Positions 9,235 through 17,133 are shown, counted from the first letter of the stretch. The stretch is 30,733 nt of DNA from DATGMB01 sp035293845 (GCA_035293845.1 DATGMB010000188.1:1-30733); one strand, 5' to 3'. Program-made: numbers and translations. Notes: a model not told the origin generated them from the letters alone.

Positions 9235-10254
9235 ATGCCGCGTGTCTCAGTAGTGATTCCGCTGTTCAACAAGGCGCCATTCCTCCAACGCTGTCTCGAC
9301 TCAGTCGCCCGGCAGACCCTCTCCGGTTTCGAGGCGATCGTGGTCGATGACGGCTCGACCGACGGTGGCGGCGCGATCGCGGCCAGTTATGCAGACCCTC
9401 GCTTTCGCATCATCCGGCAGCCAAATGCCGGCCCCGGCGCCGCACGCAACCGCGGCATTGCTGCCGCTGCGGCGGAATATATCGCCTTTCTGGACGCCGA
9501 TGACGCCTGGCTGCCGGCGTTCCTGGAAACGAACGTATCGATCCTGGACAATCATCCGGAGGCCGCAGGTGTCAGCGGCGGCTGGACCGATTTCCCAGCG
9601 GCCGTGTCCCCGGCCCGGATCTGGTCACGGCGCGGCATCCGGGACGGCGTCCGCAAGATTTCAGCCCGAACTCCGGTTTCGTGTTTCAACTACACCGTAA
9701 TGTATATGACGCCCTGCACCACGCTGGCGCGCACAGCTGCGATTCGACATTGCGGCGGCTTCCTGGAGGGCAATTGCCGGTTCGGTGAGGATCAGTCTCT
9801 CTGGCTGAAACTGCTCCTCTCCCGGCCGGTCTACCTTCATCTCCAGGCTTTAACGGACGTGCATCGCGAAGCATCCGCCTTAAGCGGCAACTACACCGGG
9901 CCCCGCGCCATCGAACCATTCCTGGCCGATCCGGGGCCGATCCGTGCCGGCTGCCCGCCGCCATTGCGCGATCTATTCGATCGCTTCTGTGCCGCACGCG
10001 CCTGCAAGACGGCTTGCATGCTGGCCTATTGGGGTGACTGGCGGAGCGGACGCGGCCTGCTCCGCCGCTTCATCTCCACGCGCGACTGGCGTCTGCCGCT
10101 CCTGCCGATCGCACTGGCCGCATGCACACCCATGGGCGCCGTCCTGGGCCGTCTGGATCGCCGGTTCAGAACGCAGGCGCCGGCTAATACACCGCCGGGT
10201 TCGGCGCCTTCATCAGAATCGCTCCCTCGTTTCCCCGCAAGGTCACGCTGGTGA
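9235..10254 (+). CDS. GT2-family glycosyltransferase
   Basis: The 339-residue protein starts VSVVIPLFNKAPFLQRCLDS, has IVVDDGSTDGG, RNRGIAAAAAEYIAFLDADD (DxD at residues 87-89) and a downstream FGEDQSLWLKL, equivalent to the ED motif of GT-A enzymes. An AAGGG at 9228-9232 precedes the ATG. The frame is open upstream to 8968, but that is inside the previous gene. It closes the + strand operon. Its last 23 or so codons overlap the 3' end of the convergent hydrolase gene by 71 bases, and the Pro/Ser-rich tail after RRFRTQAPAN looks like read-through into that gene's antisense rather than a folded domain. Confidence 0.87.
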   Translation: MPRVSVVIPLFNKAPFLQRCLDSVARQTLSGFEAIVVDDGSTDGGGAIAASYADPRFRIIRQPNAGPGAARNRGIAAAAAEYIAFLDADDAWLPAFLETNVSILDNHPEAAGVSGGWTDFPAAVSPARIWSRRGIRDGVRKISARTPVSCFNYTVMYMTPCTTLARTAAIRHCGGFLEGNCRFGEDQSLWLKLLLSRPVYLHLQALTDVHREASALSGNYTGPRAIEPFLADPGPIRAGCPPPLRDLFDRFCAARACKTACMLAYWGDWRSGRGLLRRFISTRDWRLPLLPIALAACTPMGAVLGRLDRRFRTQAPANTPPGSAPSSESLPRFPARSRW

Positions 10255-12586
10255 TTCCCGGACCCGTCGTGCCGTCCGCCTTCAACGGGTAATATGTCCC
10301 GCCGAGCGGAATCGGCTGCGATGGCGTGTCCACTTCCGATTCGATCATGCTGTAATTCCACGCCCGCAGCAGCACGATCGCGTTTGTAAAGTCCCGCCTC
10401 CAAACGTCAGCGCAACCGCCGGGGTGGGCATCGCAAGTCGCACGGGGTTGGCCCGAAATGTAATCCGGTGCGCCGCCTTTCTTCCAGGGGGTATTTCCAG
10501 GCTCGGTCACAGCCCGGGCTCCCCCACGATACCCGTATGGGTCGGGTGTCCCGATATCCACCGCTCGGGCCGGAAACCAGTTTACCCACTTGTATACGTT
10601 CGAAACCGGCGGATTCGGAATCGTGCTGAGATGTTTGAGCTGAATACAGGAAGCAGGGCTCCCGGCCGGATATGCGGCATAGATCGGATCCTTTGTAGTG
10701 AACGTGTTGCCTGCGAGTGTGCCCGATACGGTATCGCCGAATGCTGGCGTCCCTAGCCTCAAGCCGTATTTCCCTGATGCCCACTCGACGGTCGTATTGC
10801 AACCCGAAGCATCGGCAAGGGAGATGGTCTTTGCATTGGCGGACGTGTCCGCCTGCACGCCGTTCGTCAGTGTGGTCGCCGGCGCGTACACATCCACCTC
10901 GTCTGTGGTTGAGTAGGAATATCCGAGGGTGTTGTAACCAAACAGCGTGTTCGGATTCCATCCGAGATAGTGCATCGCCAGGCATTCAATGGGAGTACGG
11001 TTTGCGAGATCTAAGTAGTGCCACGAGGTGAACAACTCCCCGGAGGCCCACTCCCTAAACGGATCAACGCACGTCATAATAACCTTACCGTTATTGGGAT
11101 TGTTCGCCGGTAGCGCCAGATCATAGGTAAGTGTCGATCCATTCAGGTCATATGCGGAGATGGCGTTCGCCGACGCATTTGTGGAGACATGGCACCACCA
11201 GCCCTCACACAGAGCCCAGTCGCCTGGGCCAAGATAACCGTTCGTGCCCACTTGAAAGCTGCTGACCCCGGGTACCGTCATTCCATGCTCCGCGTGTAAG
11301 CCGGCCACAACCGAGGCGTAGGTGGCATTGACTTCGGCCAGCCAGGTGCTTGCCTGATTAAAATCCGTATAAGCCAGGAAATTCGCCGGTGAGGTCACCC
11401 GGCTGGGTTCAGCGCCATAGTCGTCGAACATCACTCCATCCGTTCCAGGCAGTATGCGGGCGTCCGCCATATCAGAGAGGTATTGTCCCCAGGTCCGAAC
11501 ATTATTTTGAATATCTGACGGGTTCCCGAAAGTCGTGTTATTGATGTTGCTCATTCGGGCCTGGTATCGGAATTTGGCCGTGGCGTTTGGCGGCGGAGTG
11601 GGATCATATTCGAGTCGCGTGCCGATATTAATCCGGCGGGTGTTATAGCTCGTGCTCCAGCCCCGAAGGTTGTTCCCGGGCGAAGCCACGGACCAGTCAT
11701 CCCCGGTCACTGTCGTATAAGCGGGCGGTGTGGACGCGCTGCTCACGACGACCCGGATCCAGAATTTCGGCTTTGATCCGTTGACGGAAGTTTGCTTCCA
11801 GCGGCTCGGCGGATAGAAGTAGACCCGTCCGCTCGTGGCGAGCCCGTCGCTGCTGTCCGACTTGATTGGAAGCGCCTGCCAGTTCGATCCGCTCCAATAC
11901 TGATACGAAACAGACCCGCCAACTCGCCCCGTGTGGACAACGAAATTCATCTGATCGAATGGCTCCATGTATCCGACGTACAGCATGCTGGAAACCGTGG
12001 TCATCGGTGAGCCATACCAGCTCTGGTTGGTCACATCCACGTAAGACGTGCCATCGGACAGGAACACGCCATTGGCCAGGACTCCCCCTACCCGAGGCTC
12101 GAACGCGTCAAATTGCTGCATATTGATCCACTGCGCCCCGGCATTGCTGTCGACGTGCATGTCGGCCGTTGCGTGCAGCAGCATGGATTCCATCACGAAG
12201 CCATTTGACGCGGCGGTCTCTTGCAGATCCCACATTTGATACGGGTAGATGTAAGTGAAGTCAACATAGTCCGGCCACCAGGTCTTCGTCGGAACAGCGG
12301 CGTTGGTCTGAATGTCGCCGCCGATCGTCCAGTCGAAGTGCGAATTGAGCCACGACGCGATGCCGCTCTGCAAAGCTCCAGGCTCCAGGCTCAACGCGCC
12401 ATAGACCACAATGCCATTGCCATTGTTCGGCCCATGCATTGTGTGTGTCGGGATCTGTGCAGCGGCGGCACTGATCGTCGAGTCTTGGGCGAAATCCCTT
12501 TTGAGCGGTGGATGCGTTGGAATCTGAGCAGCGGCAGGAAGGATTGTAAGGCAATAAAGCGCGCAGAGCGCCGGTGTCCTTGTCAT
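10184..12586 (-). CDS. Secreted putative glycoside hydrolase (GHL-type TIM barrel) with inserted beta domain
   Basis: The 800-residue protein has a signal peptide with cleavage expected after AAAQ near residue 21. A likely (beta/alpha)8 domain runs from about residue 55 and is interrupted around residues 190-330 by a beta-rich segment with YQYWSGSNWQAL and VYFYPPSRW. It resumes with a strand ending DGVMFDDYG near residue 384, the kind of Asp pair seen in the uncharacterised 'hypothetical glycosyl hydrolase' families. Several Cys residues suggest disulfides. The C-terminus LRGNEGAILMKAPNPA is a short beta strand tail shared with the remnant at 105-230. It may trim or process surface polysaccharide. 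The specific family is not certain. A 23-residue duplication occurs at the N-terminus. Confidence 0.6.
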   Translation of the reverse strand: MTRTPALCALYCLTILPAAAQIPTHPPLKRDFAQDSTISAAAAQIPTHTMHGPNNGNGIVVYGALSLEPGALQSGIASWLNSHFDWTIGGDIQTNAAVPTKTWWPDYVDFTYIYPYQMWDLQETAASNGFVMESMLLHATADMHVDSNAGAQWINMQQFDAFEPRVGGVLANGVFLSDGTSYVDVTNQSWYGSPMTTVSSMLYVGYMEPFDQMNFVVHTGRVGGSVSYQYWSGSNWQALPIKSDSSDGLATSGRVYFYPPSRWKQTSVNGSKPKFWIRVVVSSASTPPAYTTVTGDDWSVASPGNNLRGWSTSYNTRRINIGTRLEYDPTPPPNATAKFRYQARMSNINNTTFGNPSDIQNNVRTWGQYLSDMADARILPGTDGVMFDDYGAEPSRVTSPANFLAYTDFNQASTWLAEVNATYASVVAGLHAEHGMTVPGVSSFQVGTNGYLGPGDWALCEGWWCHVSTNASANAISAYDLNGSTLTYDLALPANNPNNGKVIMTCVDPFREWASGELFTSWHYLDLANRTPIECLAMHYLGWNPNTLFGYNTLGYSYSTTDEVDVYAPATTLTNGVQADTSANAKTISLADASGCNTTVEWASGKYGLRLGTPAFGDTVSGTLAGNTFTTKDPIYAAYPAGSPASCIQLKHLSTIPNPPVSNVYKWVNWFPARAVDIGTPDPYGYRGGARAVTEPGNTPWKKGGAPDYISGQPRATCDAHPGGCADVWRRDFTNAIVLLRAWNYSMIESEVDTPSQPIPLGGTYYPLKADGTTGPGITSVTLRGNEGAILMKAPNPAVY

Positions 12587-12642
12587 TTGTGAAAAAGTCC
12601 GATTTCCTGTGGGTTAATGAACATCACTGCTTTCTGTGATAC

Positions 12643-12671
12643 ATAATACGTTCGAGCGCTCAACGCGTCAA
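12643..12671 (-). promoter_or_regulatory. Sigma-70-like promoter of the secreted hydrolase
   Basis: On the - strand TTGACG (12671-12666) and TATTAT (12648-12643) are separated by exactly 17 bases. Transcription would begin near 12636, giving a leader of about 50 bases before the ATG at 12586. The spacer holds the 8-base palindrome GAGCGCTC (12654-12661), which could be a regulator site. Confidence 0.6.
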
Positions 12672-13134
12672 TGTTTACCTTAGGAGGGAAAACGGGCGGT
12701 GTTGGTAAGCGATTCGGGCTGCTGGCTTAGTACCTTGTGGTACCAAATATGACGGGTAAGTAAAGGCAAATAAAAGAGCTGAAAATTCGGCAGAGGAATC
12801 GCGCTATCTCACCTCGGTACCGCTTCCGCCCGCGGAACGGGCGGGGCGGTCCAACTCTGAGGATCGAAAACGCGTGCCGGCCATGAACGCGACCGACGAT
12901 GGCGTCAAGCCGGCGGCGTCCTTTGGCATGCCTGCACAACCGCCACGCGGCAGTGTCGCCAGCGAGGAATGCCGAGGCTTTGACGCCAGTGCACGTTGTT
13001 CTCAGAACGCCGCCGGAACCGCGAGTCGCCGTGCGGGACCGGCATGTGCGCCCGGGGCTGGCTGCCGCGTAACGCGATACTATTTAGCGATCGGCGTGAG
13101 GAACCCGCAGTTCCTGCCAGGATGCTGGTGGATG
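12672..13134. other. Intergenic region between the hydrolase promoter and the LuxR-type gene
   Basis: Together with the promoter this leaves a gap of about 550 bases without a convincing gene. Two overlapping open frames (12727-12939 on - and 12874-13206 on +) have atypical composition and no recognisable domain. A short imperfect inverted repeat, TAGTACC-TTGT-GGTACCA, lies near 12728-12746. No tRNA or insertion sequence was seen. Confidence 0.4.
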
Positions 13135-13401
13135 CTACCCGCGCTCCCCGCGCTGCGCCACAGTCGAGGGCCGCAAACCCTCGATCGATACATACCCATT
13201 ACGTAGGGCCCAGCGGAAGAGGCTGATCGGATCGTGGACGCCGGCCTTATCCATCAGACGCATGCGATGACAAGCCGCTGTCTTGAAGCTGATCCCCAAC
13301 TCCGCGGCGATTTGCTTGGTCGAGTGCCCTTCACAGATCAAGTTCAGAACCTGCAACTCCCGCGGCGTCGGTGCCCTTCCCCCTTCTGTGTTTTGATGCA
13401 T
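13135..13401 (-). CDS. Stand-alone LuxR/GerE-type helix-turn-helix protein
   Basis: The predicted 88-residue protein contains PTPRELQVLNLICEGHSTKQ, then IAAELGISFKTAACHRMRLM and KAGVHDPISLFRWALRNGYV, a complete GerE/LuxR four-helix DNA-binding domain. No receiver or ligand-binding domain is attached. I chose the ATG at 13401 because GGGGAAA and AGGTG lie upstream. An 18-residue longer form from a GTG at 13455 is possible. Such stand-alone domains usually act as transcription regulators whose input comes from level or from a partner. It is divergent in sequence from NarL-type full-length regulators and is a candidate regulator of the adjacent hydrolase gene. Confidence 0.75.
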   Translation of the reverse strand: MHQNTEGGRAPTPRELQVLNLICEGHSTKQIAAELGISFKTAACHRMRLMDKAGVHDPISLFRWALRNGYVSIEGLRPSTVAQRGERG

Positions 13402-13465
13402 CGCGCACCTGGTTTCCCCGTGCCACAAAGCTCTTTTAGTTAGTCGTATTCTCACAGCACTGTCC

Positions 13466-13478
13466 CTTGAGGGTCAAG
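13466..13478. promoter_or_regulatory. Inverted repeat upstream of the LuxR-type gene, possible operator
   Basis: CTTGA-GGG-TCAAG is a perfect 5-base inverted repeat about 65 bases upstream of the chosen ATG. On the - strand it includes TTGACC, which could serve as a -35 element, so a bound protein could block transcription. Autoregulation is an inference. Confidence 0.3.
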
Positions 13479-13817
13479 TACTACAGGCGGCTGATCCGGC
13501 CTAATCTGATGGCTGAATGGGAGTTCTGCGAGCACATTTCGAGAGAATTTGTTCATTCGCGCGCAGTTGCCGTTCTCGACGCCTGCCGCAAGTCCTGCAA
13601 AGTTCCGCATCGGGCAGTCGTGGAGGGCCTCTCTTCTAACCAATGTCTGATTAGCAAAGTGATAAGGGATTTACCGGAGTGCAGAATCCCGGCCAAAAAT
13701 GGAAAATCTTTAGGGCGGGTGGCGCACGCAGCCCCGGCAGCCTCGACCGTCGGAGGGTTGAACGGACCAGGCTAGTAACGTCGCAGTCCCGACAGGCAAG
13801 CTCCTGAGCGGATAAGA
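13479..13817. other. Intergenic region with one doubtful small ORF
   Basis: This 340-base stretch lies between the divergent ends of the LuxR-type gene and the 3' end of the deacetylase gene. A + strand frame from an ATG at 13509 to 13775 could encode 88 residues (beginning MAEWEFCEHISREFVHSRAV). It has no recognisable domain, no clear ribosome binding site and an overlapping frame on the other strand. I see no hairpin terminator or RNA gene. Confidence 0.3.
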
Positions 13818-14738
13818 CTAGCTACTACCCGCCCCGCATACCGCTTTCGCCACCTCAGCCGTGGCGGCATGGATGCCGACCGTATCCTCCGCATTTACCG
13901 CGTATCCTCCGGCCAGAACGATCGCAACTGGAATACGGCGGGAGTGCGCGGATTCCAGCACCAGCCGGTCGCGCTCGCGCAATCCCTCGAAAGAGAGTGC
14001 GAGGCCACCGAGCCGATCCTCGCGAAACGGGTCCGCGCCCGCGACATATATTATGAGGTCCGGCTGAAACATCGCGAAAGCCGCCGACAATCCGTTGCGG
14101 AGCCGGGATCGATATTCCTGGTCGCCCGTGCCGTCCGGGAGGTGGATGTCGAGGTCCGAGAGCGGCTTGACGCTCGGATAATTGTGAAGCTGGTGGATCG
14201 AGAGCGTGAATACCGAATCATCGGCGGCGAAAATGGCGGCGGTTCCATTGCCGTGATGCACGTCGCAATCCACCACCATGGCCCGCCGGATCGACTGATC
14301 GCGTTGCAGCCGCCGGATTGCCACGGCGATGTCGTTGATTGCGCAGAAGCCCTCGCCATGGTCCGGGAAGGCATGGTGGAATCCGCCGCCCGCGTGGAAC
14401 GCCACGCCATCCGAAAGCGCCAGGCGGGCGGCGAGTATGCTCCCTCCGGCCGCCAGCCAGAACGCCTCGACCATCCGGCGTGAGTAGGGAATCTCGAGCA
14501 TCAGGATTTCCCCGGCCGAAAGTGTTCCGTTCCGCAGTTTGTGGACCCATTCCGGGCTGTGCACCAGCAGAATGTCTTGGTCCGTGGCCGGCTGCGGTTC
14601 GACGAAATCTTCTGCCGCCGCAAAGCCGGTGCGCAGCAGGCGATCGCGGAGCCCGCGATACTTCTGTGCCGGGAAGACGTGCTCGCCGAGATCCAGGTTG
14701 TAGCCTTCGTGGTAGATCAGGCGGAAGGGTAGCGCCAT
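13818..14738 (-). CDS. HDAC/AcuC-family zinc-dependent deacetylase
   Basis: The 306-residue protein is an arginase-fold histone-deacetylase-family enzyme. The tandem catalytic histidines are H121-H122 (GGGFHHA). The zinc ligands are D159 and H161 in VVDCDVHHGNGT and D236 in YVAGADPF. The transition-state tyrosine is Y279 in LAGGYA. All key residues are present, so it should be active, removing acetyl or other acyl groups from lysines or small amides. The frame is open upstream to 15233 but that part lies in pta antisense frames. The ATG at 14738 follows CGGAG and sits 11 bases after the pta stop, so the two genes are probably one operon. Confidence 0.88.
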   Translation of the reverse strand: MALPFRLIYHEGYNLDLGEHVFPAQKYRGLRDRLLRTGFAAAEDFVEPQPATDQDILLVHSPEWVHKLRNGTLSAGEILMLEIPYSRRMVEAFWLAAGGSILAARLALSDGVAFHAGGGFHHAFPDHGEGFCAINDIAVAIRRLQRDQSIRRAMVVDCDVHHGNGTAAIFAADDSVFTLSIHQLHNYPSVKPLSDLDIHLPDGTGDQEYRSRLRNGLSAAFAMFQPDLIIYVAGADPFREDRLGGLALSFEGLRERDRLVLESAHSRRIPVAIVLAGGYAVNAEDTVGIHAATAEVAKAVCGAGSS

Positions 14739-14749
14739 CTCCGGTTCCG

Positions 14750-15763
14750 CTACGGCCGCTCCGATTGCAGCGCCGTCACGACAGCTACGTTGTAAATGTC
14801 CTCCGCCGAGCAGCCGCGCGAAAGATCGTTGGCGGGTTTGGCGAGACCTTGCAGGAACGGGCCGATCGCCATGGCTCCCCCAAGCCGCTCCACAAGCTTG
14901 TATCCAATGTTGGCCGCGGCCAGGTTCGGAAATACGAGCGTATTGGCGCGGCCCGCCACGCGCGATCCCGGCGCTTTGGACCCCGCAACGATCGGCGAGA
15001 TCGCGGCGTCCGCCTGCAGCTCGCCGTCCACATTCAGTTCCGGCGCGCGAGCCTGCACGATGCGCAATGCCTCGACCACCCGATCCACGTGGGCGTGCTT
15101 GCCGCTGCCCTTGGTGGAGAAGCTGAGCAGCGCCACGGCGGGCTCCGTGTGGAGCAGCGTGCGCGTGCTCTCCGCCGTGGCGATCGCGATATCGGCGAGC
15201 TGCACCGGCGTGGGGTCGATTACGACGGCGCAATCGGCGAAAGCCATCAGGCCGTTGTGCCCCTGCGAGCGGTCCTGCAGTGCCATCACGAATACGCTCG
15301 AAACCAGGCGTGCGCGCGGATCCGTGCCGACGCAGTGAAGCGCCGCGCGCACGGTATCCGCGGTGCTGTTGGCCGCCCCGCCGACGCTGCCGTGCGCGTC
15401 CCCGGCAGCCACCATCAGGGATGCAAAATATAACGGTCTCCGCGCGATCGCCTCCGCTTCCATTTGGGTGATGCCTTTGGCGCGGCGCCGCTCATGGTAA
15501 ATAGCGGCATACTTTGCCCTCTGCGGCGAGGTCTCCGGGTCCGCGAACCTGATGCCATCCATCGCCGGGCCTGGCTTGCCGAGCAGCACCGGCCGCACCA
15601 CGCCGTCGCGCGCCAGCCGCGCCGCAGCCTCCCGCACGCGCGGGTCGTTGCCCTCGGGAAAAACGATGGTCCTTTGCAGTTTACGCGCGCGTTCGAGCAG
15701 CCCCGCCATGAACAGCCGCGCCGATTCGGGAATGGCTGACATCGGAAGAACTGAGGATAACAT
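14750..15763 (-). CDS. pta: Phosphate acetyltransferase
   Basis: The protein (337 residues, or 330 from the second ATG at 15742) matches the catalytic PTA_PTB domain. It has TIVFPEGNDPRVREAAARLA at the start, AAGDAHGSVGGAANSTADTV in the middle, LSFSTKGSGKH (the conserved STKGS loop), VDGELQADAA, NTLVFPNLAAANIGYKL and a final GPFLQGLAKPANDLSRGCS. It converts acetyl-CoA and phosphate to acetyl phosphate and CoA in the cytoplasm. It is the short form without the N-terminal regulatory domain of E. coli Pta. No acetate kinase gene is in the window. Neither candidate start has a strong ribosome binding site. Confidence 0.93.
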   Translation of the reverse strand: MLSSVLPMSAIPESARLFMAGLLERARKLQRTIVFPEGNDPRVREAAARLARDGVVRPVLLGKPGPAMDGIRFADPETSPQRAKYAAIYHERRRAKGITQMEAEAIARRPLYFASLMVAAGDAHGSVGGAANSTADTVRAALHCVGTDPRARLVSSVFVMALQDRSQGHNGLMAFADCAVVIDPTPVQLADIAIATAESTRTLLHTEPAVALLSFSTKGSGKHAHVDRVVEALRIVQARAPELNVDGELQADAAISPIVAGSKAPGSRVAGRANTLVFPNLAAANIGYKLVERLGGAMAIGPFLQGLAKPANDLSRGCSAEDIYNVAVVTALQSERP

Positions 15764-15777
15764 TCTGAAGGGACTCA

Positions 15778-15850
15778 GAATTCAGGAGTCAGGAGAAGTC
15801 CTCCCACTGCCGGCCGCTGGATGACTCCTGTCTCCTGTCTCCCGACTCCT
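15778..15850. repeat. Inverted, internally repeated intergenic element
   Basis: The left arm CAGGAGTCAGGAGA (from 15783) faces the right arm GACTCCTGTCTCCTGTCTCC (from 15823), which itself contains three copies of a C-T-C-C-t unit. The arms can pair around a 25-30 base loop. The element fills the gap between the permease stop and pta, and could limit read-through. Its simple repeated composition suggests a dispersed repeat family. Confidence 0.5.
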
Positions 15851-17033
15851 AATCCCCGAGAAACTTCCCGATCCCGCGCAGGCCCTTCACGTTATCGCAG
15901 ACCGCTTTCATCGCGGCGGTCAGGGGGATGGCGAGCAGCAGGCCGGGGGCGTCCCACAGAAAGCCCCAGAGCATCAGGGAGAACGTGACTACCAGCGGGT
16001 TGAGGTGCACGCGGGAACCCACGATTTTCGGGTACAGCAGGTTCAGCGCGATCAGGTGCAGCAGGCCCACGCTGCCCATCGCGAGAAGATAGATCGGAAA
16101 CTGGTTCACTGTCAGCGCCGCGAACAGCGGTGGGATCATCGCGAGCGGCAGGCCGACGTACGGCACCAGGCTGAGGAAGCCGCTCACCGGACCGATCAGC
16201 ATCGGATACGGCAGCCGCAATGCCCAGAAAATGGCCGAGCTCATTACGGCCAGCAGCAGCCCGAGCAGAAAATTGCCGACCACGAAAGCGCGCACCATCT
16301 CCCCGATGCCTTGCAGGCTGCGCGCCGCCACCAGCCGGTCCTCGCCATGAAACAATTGCAGGAAACTGCGGTGGATGTGGTCCCGCCAGCTCAGCATGAA
16401 GTAAACCAGGAACGGGACGAAGGAAATCATCAGCAGTACCTGGTACAGCCCGGTGAGCCGGGCGGCGATGTAATCGCCGATGGGCGTCGGCTCTTCGTGG
16501 ATGCGCACTTCCGGGATCGCCGCGGCCGTGCCGGGTAGCGGGATGACCGGAGGCGGCGCGGCCGATCGCCGGCTGCGCTTGCTGAGCGCCTGCTGCTGCT
16601 CGCGCCGCCGTTGCTCTTCCTCCTGCCGTTGCCGGGCCGGCACGATCATCCGAAGCGTCTCCTCTTCCGTCGCCTGCACGCGCTGCCGCACGGTATCCAC
16701 AATGTCGCCGATGCGTTCCCCGTACTTCGGCAGGTCGGCGTAGATCGAGGCGAGCTGCGAATACGCCCCCATCCCGATCACGTACAGGCAGAGCAGCGCG
16801 ATGCTGCACACCACGAAGCTGGCCAGGCTGCGCGGCAGCCGGATGCGCATCAGCAGCGCGACGAAAGGCTCCAGAATGAATGCGATCACCGTGGCCGTGA
16901 TCGCGGTGATGAACACCATCCGCCCGAAGTAGAGGATGGCGATAGCGACCCCCAGGGCGATCACCGCGAGCGCCAGTTGCCGGCCTTTGCCCGTGGCTTC
17001 GCCCGAGCCGCGCTCCGCGATCTTGGTCGTCAT
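15849..17033 (-). CDS. AI-2E (TqsA/PerM) family permease
   Basis: The protein (394 residues from the ATG at 17033) has two early hydrophobic helices, a long charged region at about residues 120-180, and a C-terminal membrane block. That block includes SFVPFLVYFMLSWRD, FLLGLLLAVMSSAIFWALRL and SLVPYVGLPLAMIPPLFAAL, typical of the AI-2E transporter family. Members include TqsA, PerM and sodium/proton antiporters, so the substrate cannot be assigned. A GTG at 17078 would add 15 residues. The cytoplasmic or periplasmic insert is rich in Arg, Glu and Gln followed by a Pro-rich stretch, which is longer than usual for the family. Confidence 0.85.
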   Translation of the reverse strand: MTTKIAERGSGEATGKGRQLALAVIALGVAIAILYFGRMVFITAITATVIAFILEPFVALLMRIRLPRSLASFVVCSIALLCLYVIGMGAYSQLASIYADLPKYGERIGDIVDTVRQRVQATEEETLRMIVPARQRQEEEQRRREQQQALSKRSRRSAAPPPVIPLPGTAAAIPEVRIHEEPTPIGDYIAARLTGLYQVLLMISFVPFLVYFMLSWRDHIHRSFLQLFHGEDRLVAARSLQGIGEMVRAFVVGNFLLGLLLAVMSSAIFWALRLPYPMLIGPVSGFLSLVPYVGLPLAMIPPLFAALTVNQFPIYLLAMGSVGLLHLIALNLLYPKIVGSRVHLNPLVVTFSLMLWGFLWDAPGLLLAIPLTAAMKAVCDNVKGLRGIGKFLGD

Positions 17034-17118
17034 CAACGCCACGACGCAACCCCCCACTCTTGCCTTCGACTGTAGCACATCGCCCGTCCGGCAACGGCCA
17101 GCGAGGGCCCGCTGCCGC

Positions 17119-17124
17119 TATAAT
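17119..17124 (+). promoter_or_regulatory. TATAAT -10 element close to the ruvX start
   Basis: A perfect TATAAT ends 10 bases before the TTG start of ruvX. No convincing -35 is visible. Transcription would start around 17131, so the mRNA would have almost no leader. The complementary strand reads TATTAT at nearly the same place and could serve the divergent permease gene. Confidence 0.45.
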
Positions 17125-17133
17125 AAAAGCGAC

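Noticed and set aside
12727..13206. Two small open frames upstream of the hydrolase
   Set aside because: No ribosome binding site, no domain, overlapping on opposite strands. Reported only as intergenic content.
13452..13643. 63-residue open frame on the - strand
   Set aside because: No supporting signal; it overlaps another doubtful frame on the + strand.
14738..15233. N-terminal extension of the deacetylase frame
   Set aside because: The added 165 residues lie within pta in another frame and are not homologous to the deacetylase family; the ATG at 14738 gives the normal length.
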